Shown: positions 47,441 to 57,506 of the stretch, in pieces
How the letters are laid out: each line of letters starts with the position of its first letter
Position numbering within the stretch: the stretch's first letter is position 1
Origin: Brienomyrus brachyistius
Lineage: Eukaryota; Chordata; Actinopteri; Osteoglossiformes; Mormyridae
Direction of reading: 5' to 3'
Assembly (NCBI RefSeq): GCF_023856365.1
Contig: NC_064536.1
Location: 38,990,776 to 39,054,775, forward strand
Length of the DNA: 64,000 nucleotides
Notes under the pieces: model-generated
What the model was told of the DNA's origin: nothing
Database searches by the model: none
The model's input: only the letters and a program-made list of their open reading frames with translations
Program-made: the position numbers and the translations under genes

Positions 47441-48760
47441 AAACTGCCCACCACCACCCCCCCTCTTCAGAGGACAACTTTATTTTACATTAAATTAAAG
47501 ATACAGTGTAAAGAGTGTGGCTGCTCCGAACTCACCTGTCCTAGTACTGTGATTAAAGAAAAAAAAATGGGGGGGGGAGAGGGGGGCACAGACACAACAA
47601 TCGTAGTAATAAAGGTGGGATGGAGAAAATAAAGTGTAGGGGAATACAGAGTACAAACAACCATAAGAAACACACGGCCCATGGCCATACGTCCACAAGA
47701 CAACCACCCGCCCAACCCGAGAGGGAGCCCATGAGGGACAAAGGGGGCACCAACCCCCGTAAAAGGAGGTCCGCAGAGGGGGGACAGACAGCGAGCCCCC
47801 CAGTCCCTCCCGCAAGCCCTCCACCGAGGGAAGCGGGTCCAGGGCCAAAGGGCCCCATCAACCGGGAACACTCCCCGGCAGGACGGATCGCCGCCCACTG
47901 TAGCGACCCGGCACGTCCCCCCCCTCCCCGACACTGCAGGATGATCATACAAACAAAGTGCACCCCCCTCCACCCCACGAGTGGACCTGCGTCAACTGGG
48001 GAGCGGCAGACCCCCCGCCCAGCCCAAACCGAACCCTCCAATTCGCCTAGAAGGGCTCAGAGCATACCTAGATACCCCGGACCGCCTGCCAGGGCCCCAC
48101 CACGGCGCAGCAGAGTCAAGGACCACGCAGCCCACAGCCCACAAGAGGAGACGGCCCACACCGGCCAGGGCCGTCTTCTACCTGCTGGGCCACCCCACAC
48201 GCGCAGGGCCAGACAGAGAGTAAGGGGGGGCCCCTCAGCCCCCACTGATTCCCCGTCCCATGTTAATGTGAAGTGTGCATGTACATGTGTGAGAGAGTTG
48301 TGTGTTTATGTCTACAATGCATTAAGATTAGTGGGTGCAGTTCGAGTATGAGGGCCCCACCACTGGCAGATGGCAGAGTCCCCCATCCTCCTCCCTGCAC
48401 CCCAAGGCCCTAATGTAGCATGGACTGTGTATATAACTAAAGTGCAAAAAGCAGGTGAGCAGTCGAGGCACGGGCACCCCACCACTGGCAGACGGCAGAA
48501 CCCCACCTGCCTAAACCCACCTCCTCAGCCCTAGTGTCATGTGGTGTCTAATGTGCAAGTAAAACCTCCCCACTGCCCCTCAAAGCCCTAGTGTTGTATG
48601 AAATGTGGTGTCCGGCCCAGGGGAACAATAAGGGTGTGCAGGAATGGGCCCCCCCCGGCACCGGGGCCAGATCCCCGACTGGCCCCGATTAGTCCCCATC
48701 CCTGACCCCACACAACCGGCAGGGGCGGCCAACCGAGGGGGTTCAGGGGCGCCACATTAA
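47441..48760. repeat. GC-rich repetitive segment, class unknown
   Basis: Very C/G-rich, with homopolymer runs and about three degenerate repeats of ~110-130 bp in 48,345-48,620, each with 'ccccaccactggcag' or 'ccctagtgt' landmarks. Long open frames (up to 243 codons, plus strand 47,620-48,351; 162 codons on the minus strand) overlap on both strands and look compositional. I could not assign it to a transposon family. Confidence 0.5.
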
Positions 48761-48967
48761 CAATTGTTAATAAACATTCCACTATACATCTCAAAATTTA
48801 TCACACTTAATTCATTATCTTTGATACTGTTTCAAACGTTTAATGTTCCCCAAACAGCAGCAGAAGAACCACAACTTCATCTTCCTTGTATTTTGGCTCT
48901 TCTCTGTGTCAAGAGCTCTACAAGCTCAACTTTAATATTAATTTTCCACCACTTCTACATCTTCTAT

Positions 48968-49778
48968 CTATACCAGACCCACATCTATCTCTACACCGCC
49001 AGTTTCCTCATTACCTCTTTCTCTATTTATAATATCAACTAGTACATCACTTACTATTATTTCCAATATGGTTACATCTCTCACCATGTCCACACCCTCA
49101 ATAATTACCTCCCCTACTTCTACCCCTACAATCTCAAAATTTACATCCCCAGAAATTACTTCTGCAAGCCCAAACTCACACACTCGGACTTGCAAAGCCT
49201 CTACCTTCACATTTCCTTTCGTATCCTCTGCCTTTAGGGTAATATTCCCCCCCTCCACCTTAACCACCTTCACATTTACCCCCACCTCACCTTGCTTCCC
49301 ATTGCTTCCATTTTGCATTTTATTAATGCCTACATTCTGGTCTGCACCCTCCACCTGTACACCGGAGATCTTACACACATGTCTTTCCCTCTCTGCCACC
49401 TCCACCCTTTCCCCACTAACCTCACCCTTTACCTCACCTACCCCCTGACTGGTCCTATTCTTCCTCACCTTCTTCTTTTTGTGAAGGTAATACGTCTTAT
49501 AAATTTCCCACTCTTCAGATGTCAGGCCGTAATTTTCCTGAAGAGTCTCAGAGAAAATGCCAGCATTGCCTATCACTCTCACACCCTCCCCTCCCTTACA
49601 CCAGTCAGTCACTCCTCCCAGTCCCCCCATAACCTCCCCAGCCTGGACAGTGGGGGGTGTCGCTGGTGAGCACTCCTCCAAACCTTTCCTCACTCCCCAG
49701 TCGATCACCTCGTCCCACAGGTCCCAGGCTCGCCAGTGCTGGTCGTTGGTCCAGGAAACAGCTTTCGGAATTTTCATT
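48968..49778 (-). CDS. Second exon of an unrecognised two-exon gene
   Basis: Minus strand. The acceptor TTTATTCACCAAG|AATGAA joins exon 1 (50,406-50,416) in frame: ATG GCA CAG AG|A ATG AAA. The protein starts MAQRMKIPKAVSWTNDQHW and is rich in Trp early on (residues ~13-30: WTNDQHWRAWDLWDEVIDWG), followed by GLTSEEWEIYKTYYLHKKKK. After about residue 110 the sequence is Val/Glu/Gly-rich and repetitive to the stop at 48,968. A perfect donor AAGAAG|GTGAGG lies at 49,468-49,469, so the real exon could end there (49,469-49,778) and the repetitive tail be intronic. No known domain is recognised; the acidic/Trp N-terminus could equally be a domesticated or retrotransposon gag-like sequence. Confidence 0.5.
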
Positions 49779-50405
49779 CTTGGTGAATAAACAAGACATA
49801 ATTAACTAGCCGTCTGTGATACTGTCAAAGCCAAACTAGACACTGTATTTTCAACGTACTCCAGACATTTACTAAATGCTTTTCACCAAGAATGCCTATG
49901 GAAAGGGATGGAGCCTTTATTAGCTGCTCGTGGCATCGACGCTACTCCGATAGAAGCGGGCAAATTGCTAAAACTGTTTCACAACCTATACAGTAACGCT
50001 GTCGAAATCAGGACGCTGCTTCGATACGTTATAACATCGCCATGGTAATGAACCCAGCAAACGGTTAATCTAAACGTATAGGGGCTCTTTTCAGAATAAC
50101 ATCTTCAGATGAAACGCATTACGAAAGACCGGATGAGTAAACCCAATCATTTCAACCATAAGTCTTATTGTTTTTAAGTTTAACACAATTATTTTCTCTT
50201 ACAATTTAAATATAAACAATCACATTACGAAAAATGGCCACAGCATCTACAGTTTAAGCTATTAATTTTAAATATATTTCAATTATATTTTGCGGCAATA
50301 TTTGCATGAACTATATCACGACATAAAATGAAATATACAATTAACTATGCTAACAAAACATAATCTGAAGAAATAGCAAGAAACATACGAAGAGATGCTT
50401 CTCAC

Positions 50406-50416
50406 CTCTGTGCCAT
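50406..50416 (-). CDS. First coding exon (11 nt) of the two-exon gene
   Basis: Minus strand GCG ATGGCACAGAG|GTGAGAAG: the start codon is followed eight bases later by a strong donor. The intron is 627 bp (49,779-50,405). Upstream lies an X-box-like palindrome (50,457-50,470). A short upstream frame (ATG AGT GCA GGT TGA) precedes the start. The same exon and donor are kept in the duplicate at 59,933-59,943. Confidence 0.5.
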
Positions 50417-50456
50417 CGCTCTGTCAGAAAGTTTATGTTCAACCTGCACTCATTTT

Positions 50457-50630
50457 GTTTCTATGGAAACCAGCGAAATTTTTCATTGGTCGAAAGGATT
50501 ATGAAATGTACTGACGTCATTTTCAACGAATGAAAACGAGAATTAATTGTCAGGAGGGACGAATTTGAAGCTGAACCAATCAGAAGTAGTATGTTTAGCT
50601 CGTGCTTGTTGTGGCTGGGCGTGATTGGAT
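50457..50630 (-). promoter_or_regulatory. Promoter-like cluster: X-box, CCAAT boxes, CRE
   Basis: Within 175 bp upstream of the candidate start: GTTTCTATGGAAAC (50,457-50,470), similar to the RFX X-box palindrome; ATTGG (50,485-50,489); a perfect CRE TGACGTCA (50,512-50,519); CCAAT (50,576-50,580); ATTGG (50,624-50,628). Spaced CCAAT boxes with a CRE and no TATA are typical of a vertebrate NF-Y/CREB-type promoter. In the copy at 60.0 kb the CRE is destroyed (TGACGCAA). Confidence 0.5.
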
Positions 50631-50699
50631 TTGTTGATCTAACCGCCTTCAAGCCCGTAAACCATGTATCTACTTGTCAATGGGAAACCACGCAGTTCT

Positions 50700-51140
50700 T
50701 TCCATAAATTCTGGCTGTAATTTTTTTAATAACATTATGTCTTTTCTATGGAGTATTACGGTAATGCATAATACCGCGATGTTTGGGGTTTACCGCTGTT
50801 TATTTTTCCATAGCTGGTGACCGCAATTAGCATTTTAGCCATGTTGGTAGGTACTCTTTTGAGAAAGAAGTTCTTGTTATTCACATTCTGTGTCCTGGTG
50901 TTTTTAATTTCTCATAATGTGAACAAAGATATGTCATATACAAGTTTTTTGAGAGACTAAATTTTGGTTTGATTTATAATTTATTTAATGGTAAATAAAG
51001 TTCTTATACAGCCATTTTAGAATTAGTGCAGTCTTTCGTTTAGAATTAGCGCAATATTCTTAAAAACTGCATGTTCAAACCAAACGCCATGCCATAATTG
51101 ATTTACAGATATTTCATTCAGGAATCTATGGAGGGTATAC
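50700..51140. other. AT-rich segment, no gene
   Basis: Duplicated at 60.23-60.65 kb with small indels. No reading frame or element recognised. Confidence 0.6.
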
Positions 51141-51154
51141 TGTAGGTAGGCCTG

Positions 51155-51737
51155 TTTGTGTGTGTGTGTGCGCGCGTTTGGGTGGGTGGTTATGTACATA
51201 GTGCTATAAAACATGTTATTTTGACTTTGTAGGGACATGTTTTCGTACCCGAAAGTAAGAAGATACTGAATTTTATTAAATTCTGTGAATGCAGTCAAAG
51301 GAATAATTCAAAAAGTCTTGCATTTTGTTTGGTTGCTTACTGTTACTGCTTGGTAACTACTGCAATGTTTAAGGTTGCCATAGTTAGGATTGGGGTTACG
51401 CCCATACAAATGAATGGAGAATCCCCACAAAGATTCAAATACCTAATCTGTGTGTGTGTGTGTGTGTGTGGAGTAGGTGTATATTACATTGTGGGGACCA
51501 AATGTCCCCCACAATGTGACAAAAACCTGCTATTTTGATGTTTTGGGGGGGCATTTTCAGGTACTCACAAAGATCTGTAAATACAGTCAAAAAACTAAAA
51601 ATGCCAAAAGTCTTGTATTTGGTTTGGTTACATAAGGTTAAGGTTAGGGGTTGGTAGGGGTTAAAGTTGTGATGTTGGGATTACAGTTTTCCCCATAGAA
51701 ATGAATGGAGAGTCCCCACGAAGATATCATTACACAG

Positions 51738-51769
<32 letters not shown>

Positions 51770-51770
51770 T
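51155..51770. repeat. GT microsatellites in a dispersed repeat
   Basis: Runs of GT at 51,157-51,176, 51,450-51,470 and 51,742-51,770, spaced by related ~290-bp sequence ('gagaatccccacaaagat' / 'gagagtccccacgaagat'). The interval is thus an ancient internal duplication. The runs are shorter in the second copy (60.67, 60.97 and 61.24 kb). Confidence 0.9.
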
Positions 51771-51779
51771 GTGTGTGGT

Positions 51780-52190
51780 ATCAGATCAGTCCCTGAGAGT
51801 TCAGTAGTCTGACGCCATGTTTCTGAGTCTGGTTGTGGAGGCCTGAATGCTTTTCCAGATGCTAGGAGAGTGAAAAGATTATGTGAGGGGTGGGTGGGGT
51901 CATCCACAATGTTGGTGGCTTTGCGGATGGAGCGTGTGATGTGAATGTCCATGATGGAGGGGAGAGAGACTCTAATAATCTTCTCAGCTATCCTCACTAT
52001 CCGCTGGTCATGTGATCTGAGGCGAGGCAGTTCCTAAATCAGACCGTGATGCAGCTGCTCAGGATGCTCTCATTAGTTTCCCTGTAAAATGTTGTGAGGA
52101 TGGGAGATGGACATTTCTCAGCTTCCGCTGAAAGTAGAGGTGCTGATGTGCTTTCTTGACTATGGAGCCTGTGTTGAGACAAACTTGTGT
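51780..52190 (-). mobile_element. L2/Rex-type LINE 3' remnant, minus strand
   Basis: The minus strand encodes RIAEKIIRVSLPSIMDIHIT, RSIRKATNIVDDPTHPSHNL and FTLLASGKAFRPPQ, the conserved C-terminal block of L2/Rex-type ORF2 (SLPSxxDIY...DPTHPSHxLFxLLPSGK). 52,030-52,190 continues upstream ORF2 sequence with shifts. The first half is repeated at 61,260-61,500; the rest is missing from the second copy. Confidence 0.8.
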
Positions 52191-52561
52191 GTTGTTTTTG
52201 TTTGTCACATAGCGTAAAAATTGCCTAAGGAATCAAAAATGTGGTTCCATGGGGTTCCAGACAGTGACCTTTTTTGGAGACAGTGAGACAAAATTTTATA
52301 CCTAGGTGCACCAGTTATGATATTGGTCAGGTAGGCTGTGGTCTGTCAGTTGTTGACAAGTGGCTGGTGACCCATGCAACCCAAGCAGAAGTGAGCAGAA
52401 CTTGTATCAGCCAAATAGACAGGAGAAAGCGGATTTTTCATTGGACTTCAGGACTCCTGAGTAACAGATAAAGACAGAGAAACAGCAAAGTTATGGAGAA
52501 TCAGGAAGTAAGTGCCAGTCTGCACAGATCTGAGGTCAGTGACACACATAAGGCTCCTCTG

Positions 52562-52593
52562 ATGCTCCTCTTCATCCGCTGATGGGCCTCCAG
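52562..52593 (+). pseudogene. Broken leader-peptide exon, plus strand (copy D)
   Basis: Plus strand: ATG CTC CTC TTC ATC CGC TGA, ending at donor CCAG|GTGAGA. It carries the same 8-base loss as copy A and is inverted relative to the other three copies. With its flanks to 52,720 it is an inverted relative of 62.75-63.34 kb. Confidence 0.7.
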
Positions 52594-52616
52594 GTGAGAA
52601 TCAGAAATGAATCATA

Positions 52617-53303
52617 ATAACAACTGACACAAAGGCCTGAGGTCAGACCCTCTGTATGCAGCACAAAGTGTGTCTGCAGCCTCACCCTCACATCGTGTAT
52701 GACGACATTTCTGCTTTTTAGATTAAGTGCCTGTCTGAGAATAACTTCTGCATCATGCTAATGATTTAGCTGTTTTGTGCTCATGTGCAAAAGAAAAATG
52801 AGGAAGTTAAATATATCAGAAATAAATTTCGAATGTGGCTCAAGGCCACAGTAAAGTGGACCATCACATGAAGTAAGTACAAAACAGCCTTTACTAATAA
52901 GCTGAGGATTAAACAACATATATGATGTGCATAATCTGACAGTATATCAGCGTGAGAGCAAGGCTGGCCCTGGAAGTGGTGTGCATGCAACGGCAGAGCA
53001 AAGTTAGAGACACCCGCTAAAAACTTTCATTTCATCTCACTTACTTCTTTTTTCTTTTTCCTTCTTTTTTTCTCTCCTAATCTGTCCATCCTCTTCGGCC
53101 AGCTCACCCACTGCAATACTTTACGGGTTAAAAATGAAATAAATAAATAAAATTTAAAAAATGAAATCGATCAACATGAGAGGCCTATACAGAGTTTATA
53201 GAGCTCCTCATGGTAAAGCAAACATGTTTGGCACAGCAGTGCATTCAGACCATGAATCTGCTAAAGCTGCCCGACAGGACAAAGAGAATAAAAAAAGAAG
53301 AAG
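52617..53303. repeat. Segmental duplication, copy 1, right segment
   Basis: Matches 61,497-62,190 ('aactgacacaaaggcctg', 'gacatttctgctttttagat', 'ctggccctggaagtggtg'). The first 100 bp also occurs inverted at 63,238-63,335. No gene recognised. Confidence 0.85.
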
Positions 53304-53457
53304 GTGGATAGTTCAGGTCCAGAAAGTAAAAATCCAGACCAAGATTTAGTTTCAACCAAACAGCTGAGTACTCTGTGTCTGTAGCACTTTACACAACTAG
53401 TTGTTTGAAACAAAGTCCTGGACTGGATTTTTACTCTCTGGACCTAAACTATCCACT
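53304..53457. mobile_element. Hairpin MITE, copy 2
   Basis: Same inverted-ended element as at 29,992-30,146, ending 'ctaaactatccact'. Internal differences include 'aaagtcctgga' versus 'aacatctaaaa' in copy 1. Confidence 0.75.
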
Positions 53458-53775
53458 TCTGGATCAGTGTCATACTTAAAGTCGTGGTTTTGGTTTTCAG
53501 CACCACGGACAGCAACTAGACTTACTGTCATTTAAAGGGAGTGAAAGCAGAAACCAATAGATCACACAGGGATATTTTCATTTGATGGTGTCTTTCTTTT
53601 TACTTTTGATATGCCGTCTTCCTCCTTAGCTGATATGTGAGGCTGCTGTCAGCTGAGACAAGCTGGTGTATTTGTACCGCAGATTAAAAAGTGTGCGGTC
53701 CCGATTACATCACTCTTTAAAAGAGTCCCTGATTGGTGGGCTCTGACGAGGAGGCGTGACCTAAAAACTCCAAAC
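53458..53775. other. Spacer, nothing recognised
   Basis: No gene or repeat family recognised. Confidence 0.5.
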
Positions 53776-53777
53776 CA

Positions 53778-53906
53778 TTTATCCATCCATCCATCCATCC
53801 ATTTTCCAAACCGCTTATCCTACTGGGTCGCGGGGGGTCTGGAGCCTATCCCGGAAGCAATGGGCATGGGAACAACCCTGGATGGGGGGCCAGCCCATCG
53901 CAGGGC
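53778..53906 (-). mobile_element. Truncated SINE (minus strand) at the tRNA array edge
   Basis: Reverse complement of the 3' part of the SINE at 37,453-37,805: TCCA repeats, then 'ttccaaaccgcttatcctac', 'ctggagcctatcccggaagc' and 'ccagcccatcgcagggca'. It stops abruptly at 'cagggca', a string also present at the 3' end of the tRNA-Met genes, and the tRNA-bearing repeat begins on the next base. Confidence 0.85.
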
Positions 53907-54334
53907 AGTTCCCATGCATAGCTGCACTTTTACAAAATCACTCTTCCACAGACTCTAATAGATGTTTTTATGTCACTCATGTTGCATGAGCCCAGCGTAC
54001 TTCCATAACTGGGCAAAGAACTTCTTCAGAAGTAGATACCAATACTTGTCTCATAGCGGATCAACAAACCTTCCAATTTCAACGTCTAGCCCAAACTGAT
54101 CTCAGATGCAAGCATCTGTACATTCATCCGCATCCCATGGCTAAGATTTCACCTGCAACAGTAGCCAATCGAGCATCAACAAAATTTGGCAACAGCAAAA
54201 TCTGTGATGAGGGCCATATACTTGTTGACTGTTACACTTGTATCACAACACCAGACCTGGACCAGAACCAGACATACTGCTAGCAGGTATGTGGAAAGAT
54301 AAAAGATAATCGCTACGAAACTTTTTCAACTTCG

Positions 54335-54406
54335 GCGTTGGTGGAATAGTGGCTAGCATAGCTGCCTTCCAAGCAGTTGACCCGGTTTCGGGTCCTGGCT
54401 GACGCA
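54335..54406 (+). tRNA. tRNA-Gly(TCC) copy 1, degenerate
   Basis: 72 nt, anticodon TCC at 54,368-54,370. The T-arm is damaged: 'ccggtttcgggtcctgg' instead of CCGGGTTCGATTCCCGG, which also breaks the B box. Probably a pseudogene. Confidence 0.8.
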
Positions 54407-54587
54407 GCCTTACTTATGACCTCCATCTCTGTGAGTGTCTTCAGGTGCTTATAGTCCAGCTGAACAGCATGTCATCAATATCCCGCTGCATTATAGAAAC
54501 TGAAAGAAGCATTACTCCAACAATCTATACATCTGCCTTCCAGATGTGTTAGCACACTGGCAAACAGGCCTGCTTATGTCAGTGAAA

Positions 54588-54660
54588 GCCTCATTAGCGC
54601 AGTCGGTAGCATGTCAGTCTCATGATCTGAAGGTCATGAGTTCAACCCTCAGACAGGGCA
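54588..54660 (+). tRNA. tRNA-Met(CAT) copy 1, degenerate
   Basis: 73 nt, anticodon CAT at 54,621-54,623. Acceptor positions 5 and 6 mispair (C-A, A-C) and the D stem is altered (GCGC against GCAT). Likely a decayed copy. Confidence 0.8.
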
Positions 54661-55108
54661 GTTTATTTACTTGCTGAAACAGTTCCCATGCATAGCTGCA
54701 CTTTTACAAAATCACTCTTCCACAGACTCTAATAGATGTTTTTATGTCACTCATGTTGCATGAGCCCAGCGTACTTCCATAACTGGGCAAAGAACTTCTT
54801 CAGAAGTAGATACCAATACTTGTCTCATAGCGGATCCACAAACCTTCCAATTTCTACGTCTAGACCAAACTGATCTCAGATGCAAGCATCTGTACAGTCA
54901 TCCGCATCCCATGGCTAAGATTTCACCTGCAACAGTAGCCAATGGAGCAACAACTAAATTCGGCAACAGCAAAATCTGTGACGAGGGCTATATACTTGTT
55001 GACTGTTACACTTGTATCACAACACCAGACCTGGACCAGAACCAGACATACTGCTAGCAGGTTTGTGGAAAGATAAAAGATAATCGCTACCGAGCTTTTT
55101 CAAATTCG

Positions 55109-55180
55109 GTGTTGGTGGTATAATGGCTAGCATAGCTGCCTTCCAAGTAGTTGACCCGGGTTCGATTCCCGGCCGACGCA
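55109..55180 (+). tRNA. tRNA-Gly(TCC) copy 2
   Basis: 72 nt, anticodon TCC at 55,142-55,144. The acceptor stem pairs fully if G-T wobbles at 2-71 and 5-68 are allowed. B box GGTTCGATTCC is perfect and the D-loop GG is kept. Probably functional. A T5 run lies just upstream. Confidence 0.9.
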
Positions 55181-55361
55181 GCCTTACTTATGACCTCCTT
55201 GTCTGTGAGTGTCTTCAGGTGCTTATAGTCCAGCTGAACAGCATGTCATCAATAACCCGCTGCGTTATAGAAACTGAAAGAAGCATTACTCCATCAATCT
55301 ATACATCTGCCTTCCAGATGTGTTAGCACACTGGCAAACAGGGCGGCTTATGTCAGTGAAA

Positions 55362-55434
55362 GCCTCGTTAGCGCAGTCGGTAGCGCGTCAGTCTCATAAT
55401 CTGAAGGTCGTGAGTTCGACCCTCAGACAGGGCA
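55362..55434 (+). tRNA. tRNA-Met(CAT) copy 2
   Basis: 73 nt, anticodon CAT at 55,395-55,397; elongator-type body (AGCGCAGTCGGTAGCGC D-arm). Mispairs: C5-A68 in the acceptor and G49-G65 in the T stem. It is the only Met copy followed closely by a Pol III terminator (TTTT at 55,440-55,443). Confidence 0.85.
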
Positions 55435-55439
55435 GTTTG

Positions 55440-55443
55440 TTTT
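55440..55443 (+). terminator. Pol III terminator after tRNA-Met copy 2
   Basis: TTTT six bases after the gene (ggcagtttgttttc). In the other units the corresponding sequence is 'tttatttac', with no run of four T; the next TTTT is about 42 nt downstream in 'gcacttttac'. Confidence 0.7.
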
Positions 55444-55883
55444 CTTGGTGAAACAGTTCCCATGCATAGCTGCACTTTTACAAAATCACTCTCCCACAGA
55501 TTCTAATAGATGTTTTTATGTCACTCATGTGGCATCAGCCCAGCCTACTTCCATAACTGTGCAAAAGAACTTCTTCAGAAGTAGATACCATTACTCGTCT
55601 CATAGCGGATCCACAAACCTTCCAATTTCAACGTCAAGCCCAAACTGATCTCAGATGCAAGCATCTGTACAGTCATCCGCATCCCATGGCTAAGATTTCA
55701 CCTGCAACAGTAGCCAATCGAGCAACAACAAAATTCGGCAACAGCAAAATCTGTGACGAGGGCCATATACTTGTTGACTGTTACACTTGTATCACAACAC
55801 CAGACCTGGACCAGAACCAGACATACTGCTAGCAGGTTTGTGGAAAGATAAGAGATAATCGCTACAAAGCTTTTTCAACTTCG

Positions 55884-55955
55884 GCGTAGGTGGTATAGTG
55901 GCTAGCATAGCTGCCTTCCAAGCAGTTGACCTGGGTTCAATTCCTGGCCAACGCA
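55884..55955 (+). tRNA. tRNA-Gly(TCC) copy 3
   Basis: 72 nt, anticodon TCC at 55,917-55,919. One acceptor mispair (A5-A68, from GCGTAGG) and wobble pairs in the T stem (CTGGG/CCTGG). The B box is GGTTCAATTCC, still acceptable. Confidence 0.85.
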
Positions 55956-56137
55956 GCCTTACTTATGACCTCCTTCTCTGTGAGTGTCTTCAGGTGCTTA
56001 TAGTCCAGCTGAACAGCATGTCATCAATAACCCACTGCGTTATAGAAACTGAAACAAGCATTACTCCATCAATCTATATATCTGCCTTCCAGATGAGTTA
56101 GCACACTGGCAAAACAGGGCTGCTTATGCCAGTGAAA

Positions 56138-56210
56138 GCCTCGTGAGCGCAGTTGGTAGCGCGTCAGTCTCATAATCTGAAGGTCATCAGTTCGACCCTC
56201 ACACGGGGCA
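56138..56210 (+). tRNA. tRNA-Met(CAT) copy 3, altered
   Basis: 73 nt, anticodon CAT at 56,171-56,173. The acceptor is fully paired (GCCTCGT/ACGGGGC), the only copy so. However, the conserved T8 is G, and the T stem reads ATCAG against CTCAC with two mispairs. Confidence 0.8.
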
Positions 56211-56659
56211 GTTTATTTACTTGCTGAAACAGTTCCCATGCATAGCTGCACTTTTACAAAATCACTCTCCCACAGATTCTAATTGATGTTTTTATGTCAC
56301 TCATGTGGCATCAGCCCAGCGTACTTCCATAACTGTGCAAAAGAACTTCTTCAGAAGTAGATACCATTACTCGTCTCATAGCGGATCCACAAACCTTCCA
56401 ATTTTAACGTCTAGCCCAAACTGATCTCAGATGCAAGCATCTGTACAGACATCCGCATCCCATGGCTAAGATTTCACCTGCAACAGTAGCCAATCGAGCA
56501 ACAACAAAATTCGGCAACAGCAAAATCTGTGACGAGGGCCATATACTTGTTGACTGTTACACTTGTATCACAACACCAGACCTGGACCAGAACCAGACAT
56601 ACTTCTAGCAGGTTTGTGGAAAGATAAAAGATAATCGCTATAAAGCTTTTTCAACTTCG

Positions 56660-56731
56660 GTGTTGGTGATATAGTGGCTAGCATAGCTGCCTTCCAAGTA
56701 GTTGACCCGGGTTCGATTCCCGGCCGACGCA
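56660..56731 (+). tRNA. tRNA-Gly(TCC) copy 4
   Basis: 72 nt, anticodon TCC at 56,693-56,695. Acceptor pairs with wobbles as in copy 2; G10 is A (gtgttggtgat); T-arm intact. Probably functional or nearly so. Confidence 0.88.
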
Positions 56732-56912
56732 GCCTTACTTATGACCTCCTTGTCTGTGAGTGTCTTCAGGTGCTTATAGTCCAGCTGAACAGCATGTCAT
56801 CAATAACCCGCTGCGTTATAGAAACTGAAAGAAGCATTACTCCATCAATCTATACATCTGCCTTCCAGATGTGTTAGCACACTGGCAAACAGGGTTGCTT
56901 ATGTCAGTGAAA

Positions 56913-56985
56913 GCCTCGTTAGCGCAGTCGGTAGCGCGTCAGTTTTATAATCCGAAGGTCGTGAGTTCGACCCTCACACAGGGCA
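56913..56985 (+). tRNA. tRNA-Met body with anticodon TAT (Ile), copy 4
   Basis: 73 nt. The anticodon loop reads TTTATAA, so the triplet at 56,946-56,948 is TAT, read as isoleucine, in an otherwise Met-type tRNA. The change also creates TTTT at 56,943-56,946 inside the gene, a potential Pol III terminator. The anticodon stem has an A29-C41 mispair. T-arm and D-arm are normal. Most likely a pseudogene. Confidence 0.8.
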
Positions 56986-57434
56986 GTTTATTTACTTGCG
57001 GAAACAGTTCCCATGCATAGCTGCACTTTTACAAAATCACTCTCCAACAGATTCTAATTGATGTTTTTATGTCACTCATGTGGCATCAGCCCAGCGTACG
57101 TCCATAACTGTGCAAAAGAACTTCTTCAGAAGTAAATACCATTACTCGTCTCATAGCGGATCCACAAACCTTCCAATTTCAACGTCTAGCCCAAACTGAT
57201 CTCAGATGCAAGCATCTGTACAGTCATCCGCATCCCATGGCTAAGATTTTACCTGCAACAGTAGCCAATCGAGCAACAACAAAATTCGGCAACAGCAAAA
57301 TCTGTGACGAGGGCCATATACTTGTTGACTGTTACACTTGTATCACAACACCAGACCTGGACCAGAACCAGACATACTGCTAGCAGGTTTGTGGAAAGAC
57401 AAAAGATAATCGCTACGAAGCTTTTTCAACTTCG

Positions 57435-57506
57435 GCGTTGGTGGTATAGTGGCTAGCATAGCTGCCTTCCAAGCAGTTGACCCGGGTTCGATTCCCGGCC
57501 AACGCA
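57435..57506 (+). tRNA. tRNA-Gly(TCC) copy 5, best-preserved
   Basis: 72 nt, anticodon TCC at 57,468-57,470. All stems pair: acceptor GCGTTGG/CCAACGC, T-arm CCGGG/CCCGG. A-box region TGGTATAGTGG and B box GGTTCGATTCC are standard. Differs from the common vertebrate form mainly in the D-loop (GGCTAGC). Expected to be functional. Confidence 0.95.

Noticed and set aside
47620..48351. 243-codon plus-strand frame, Pro/Arg-rich
   Set aside because: It sits in C-rich sequence where all frames on both strands are open; no domain or splice signal supports it.
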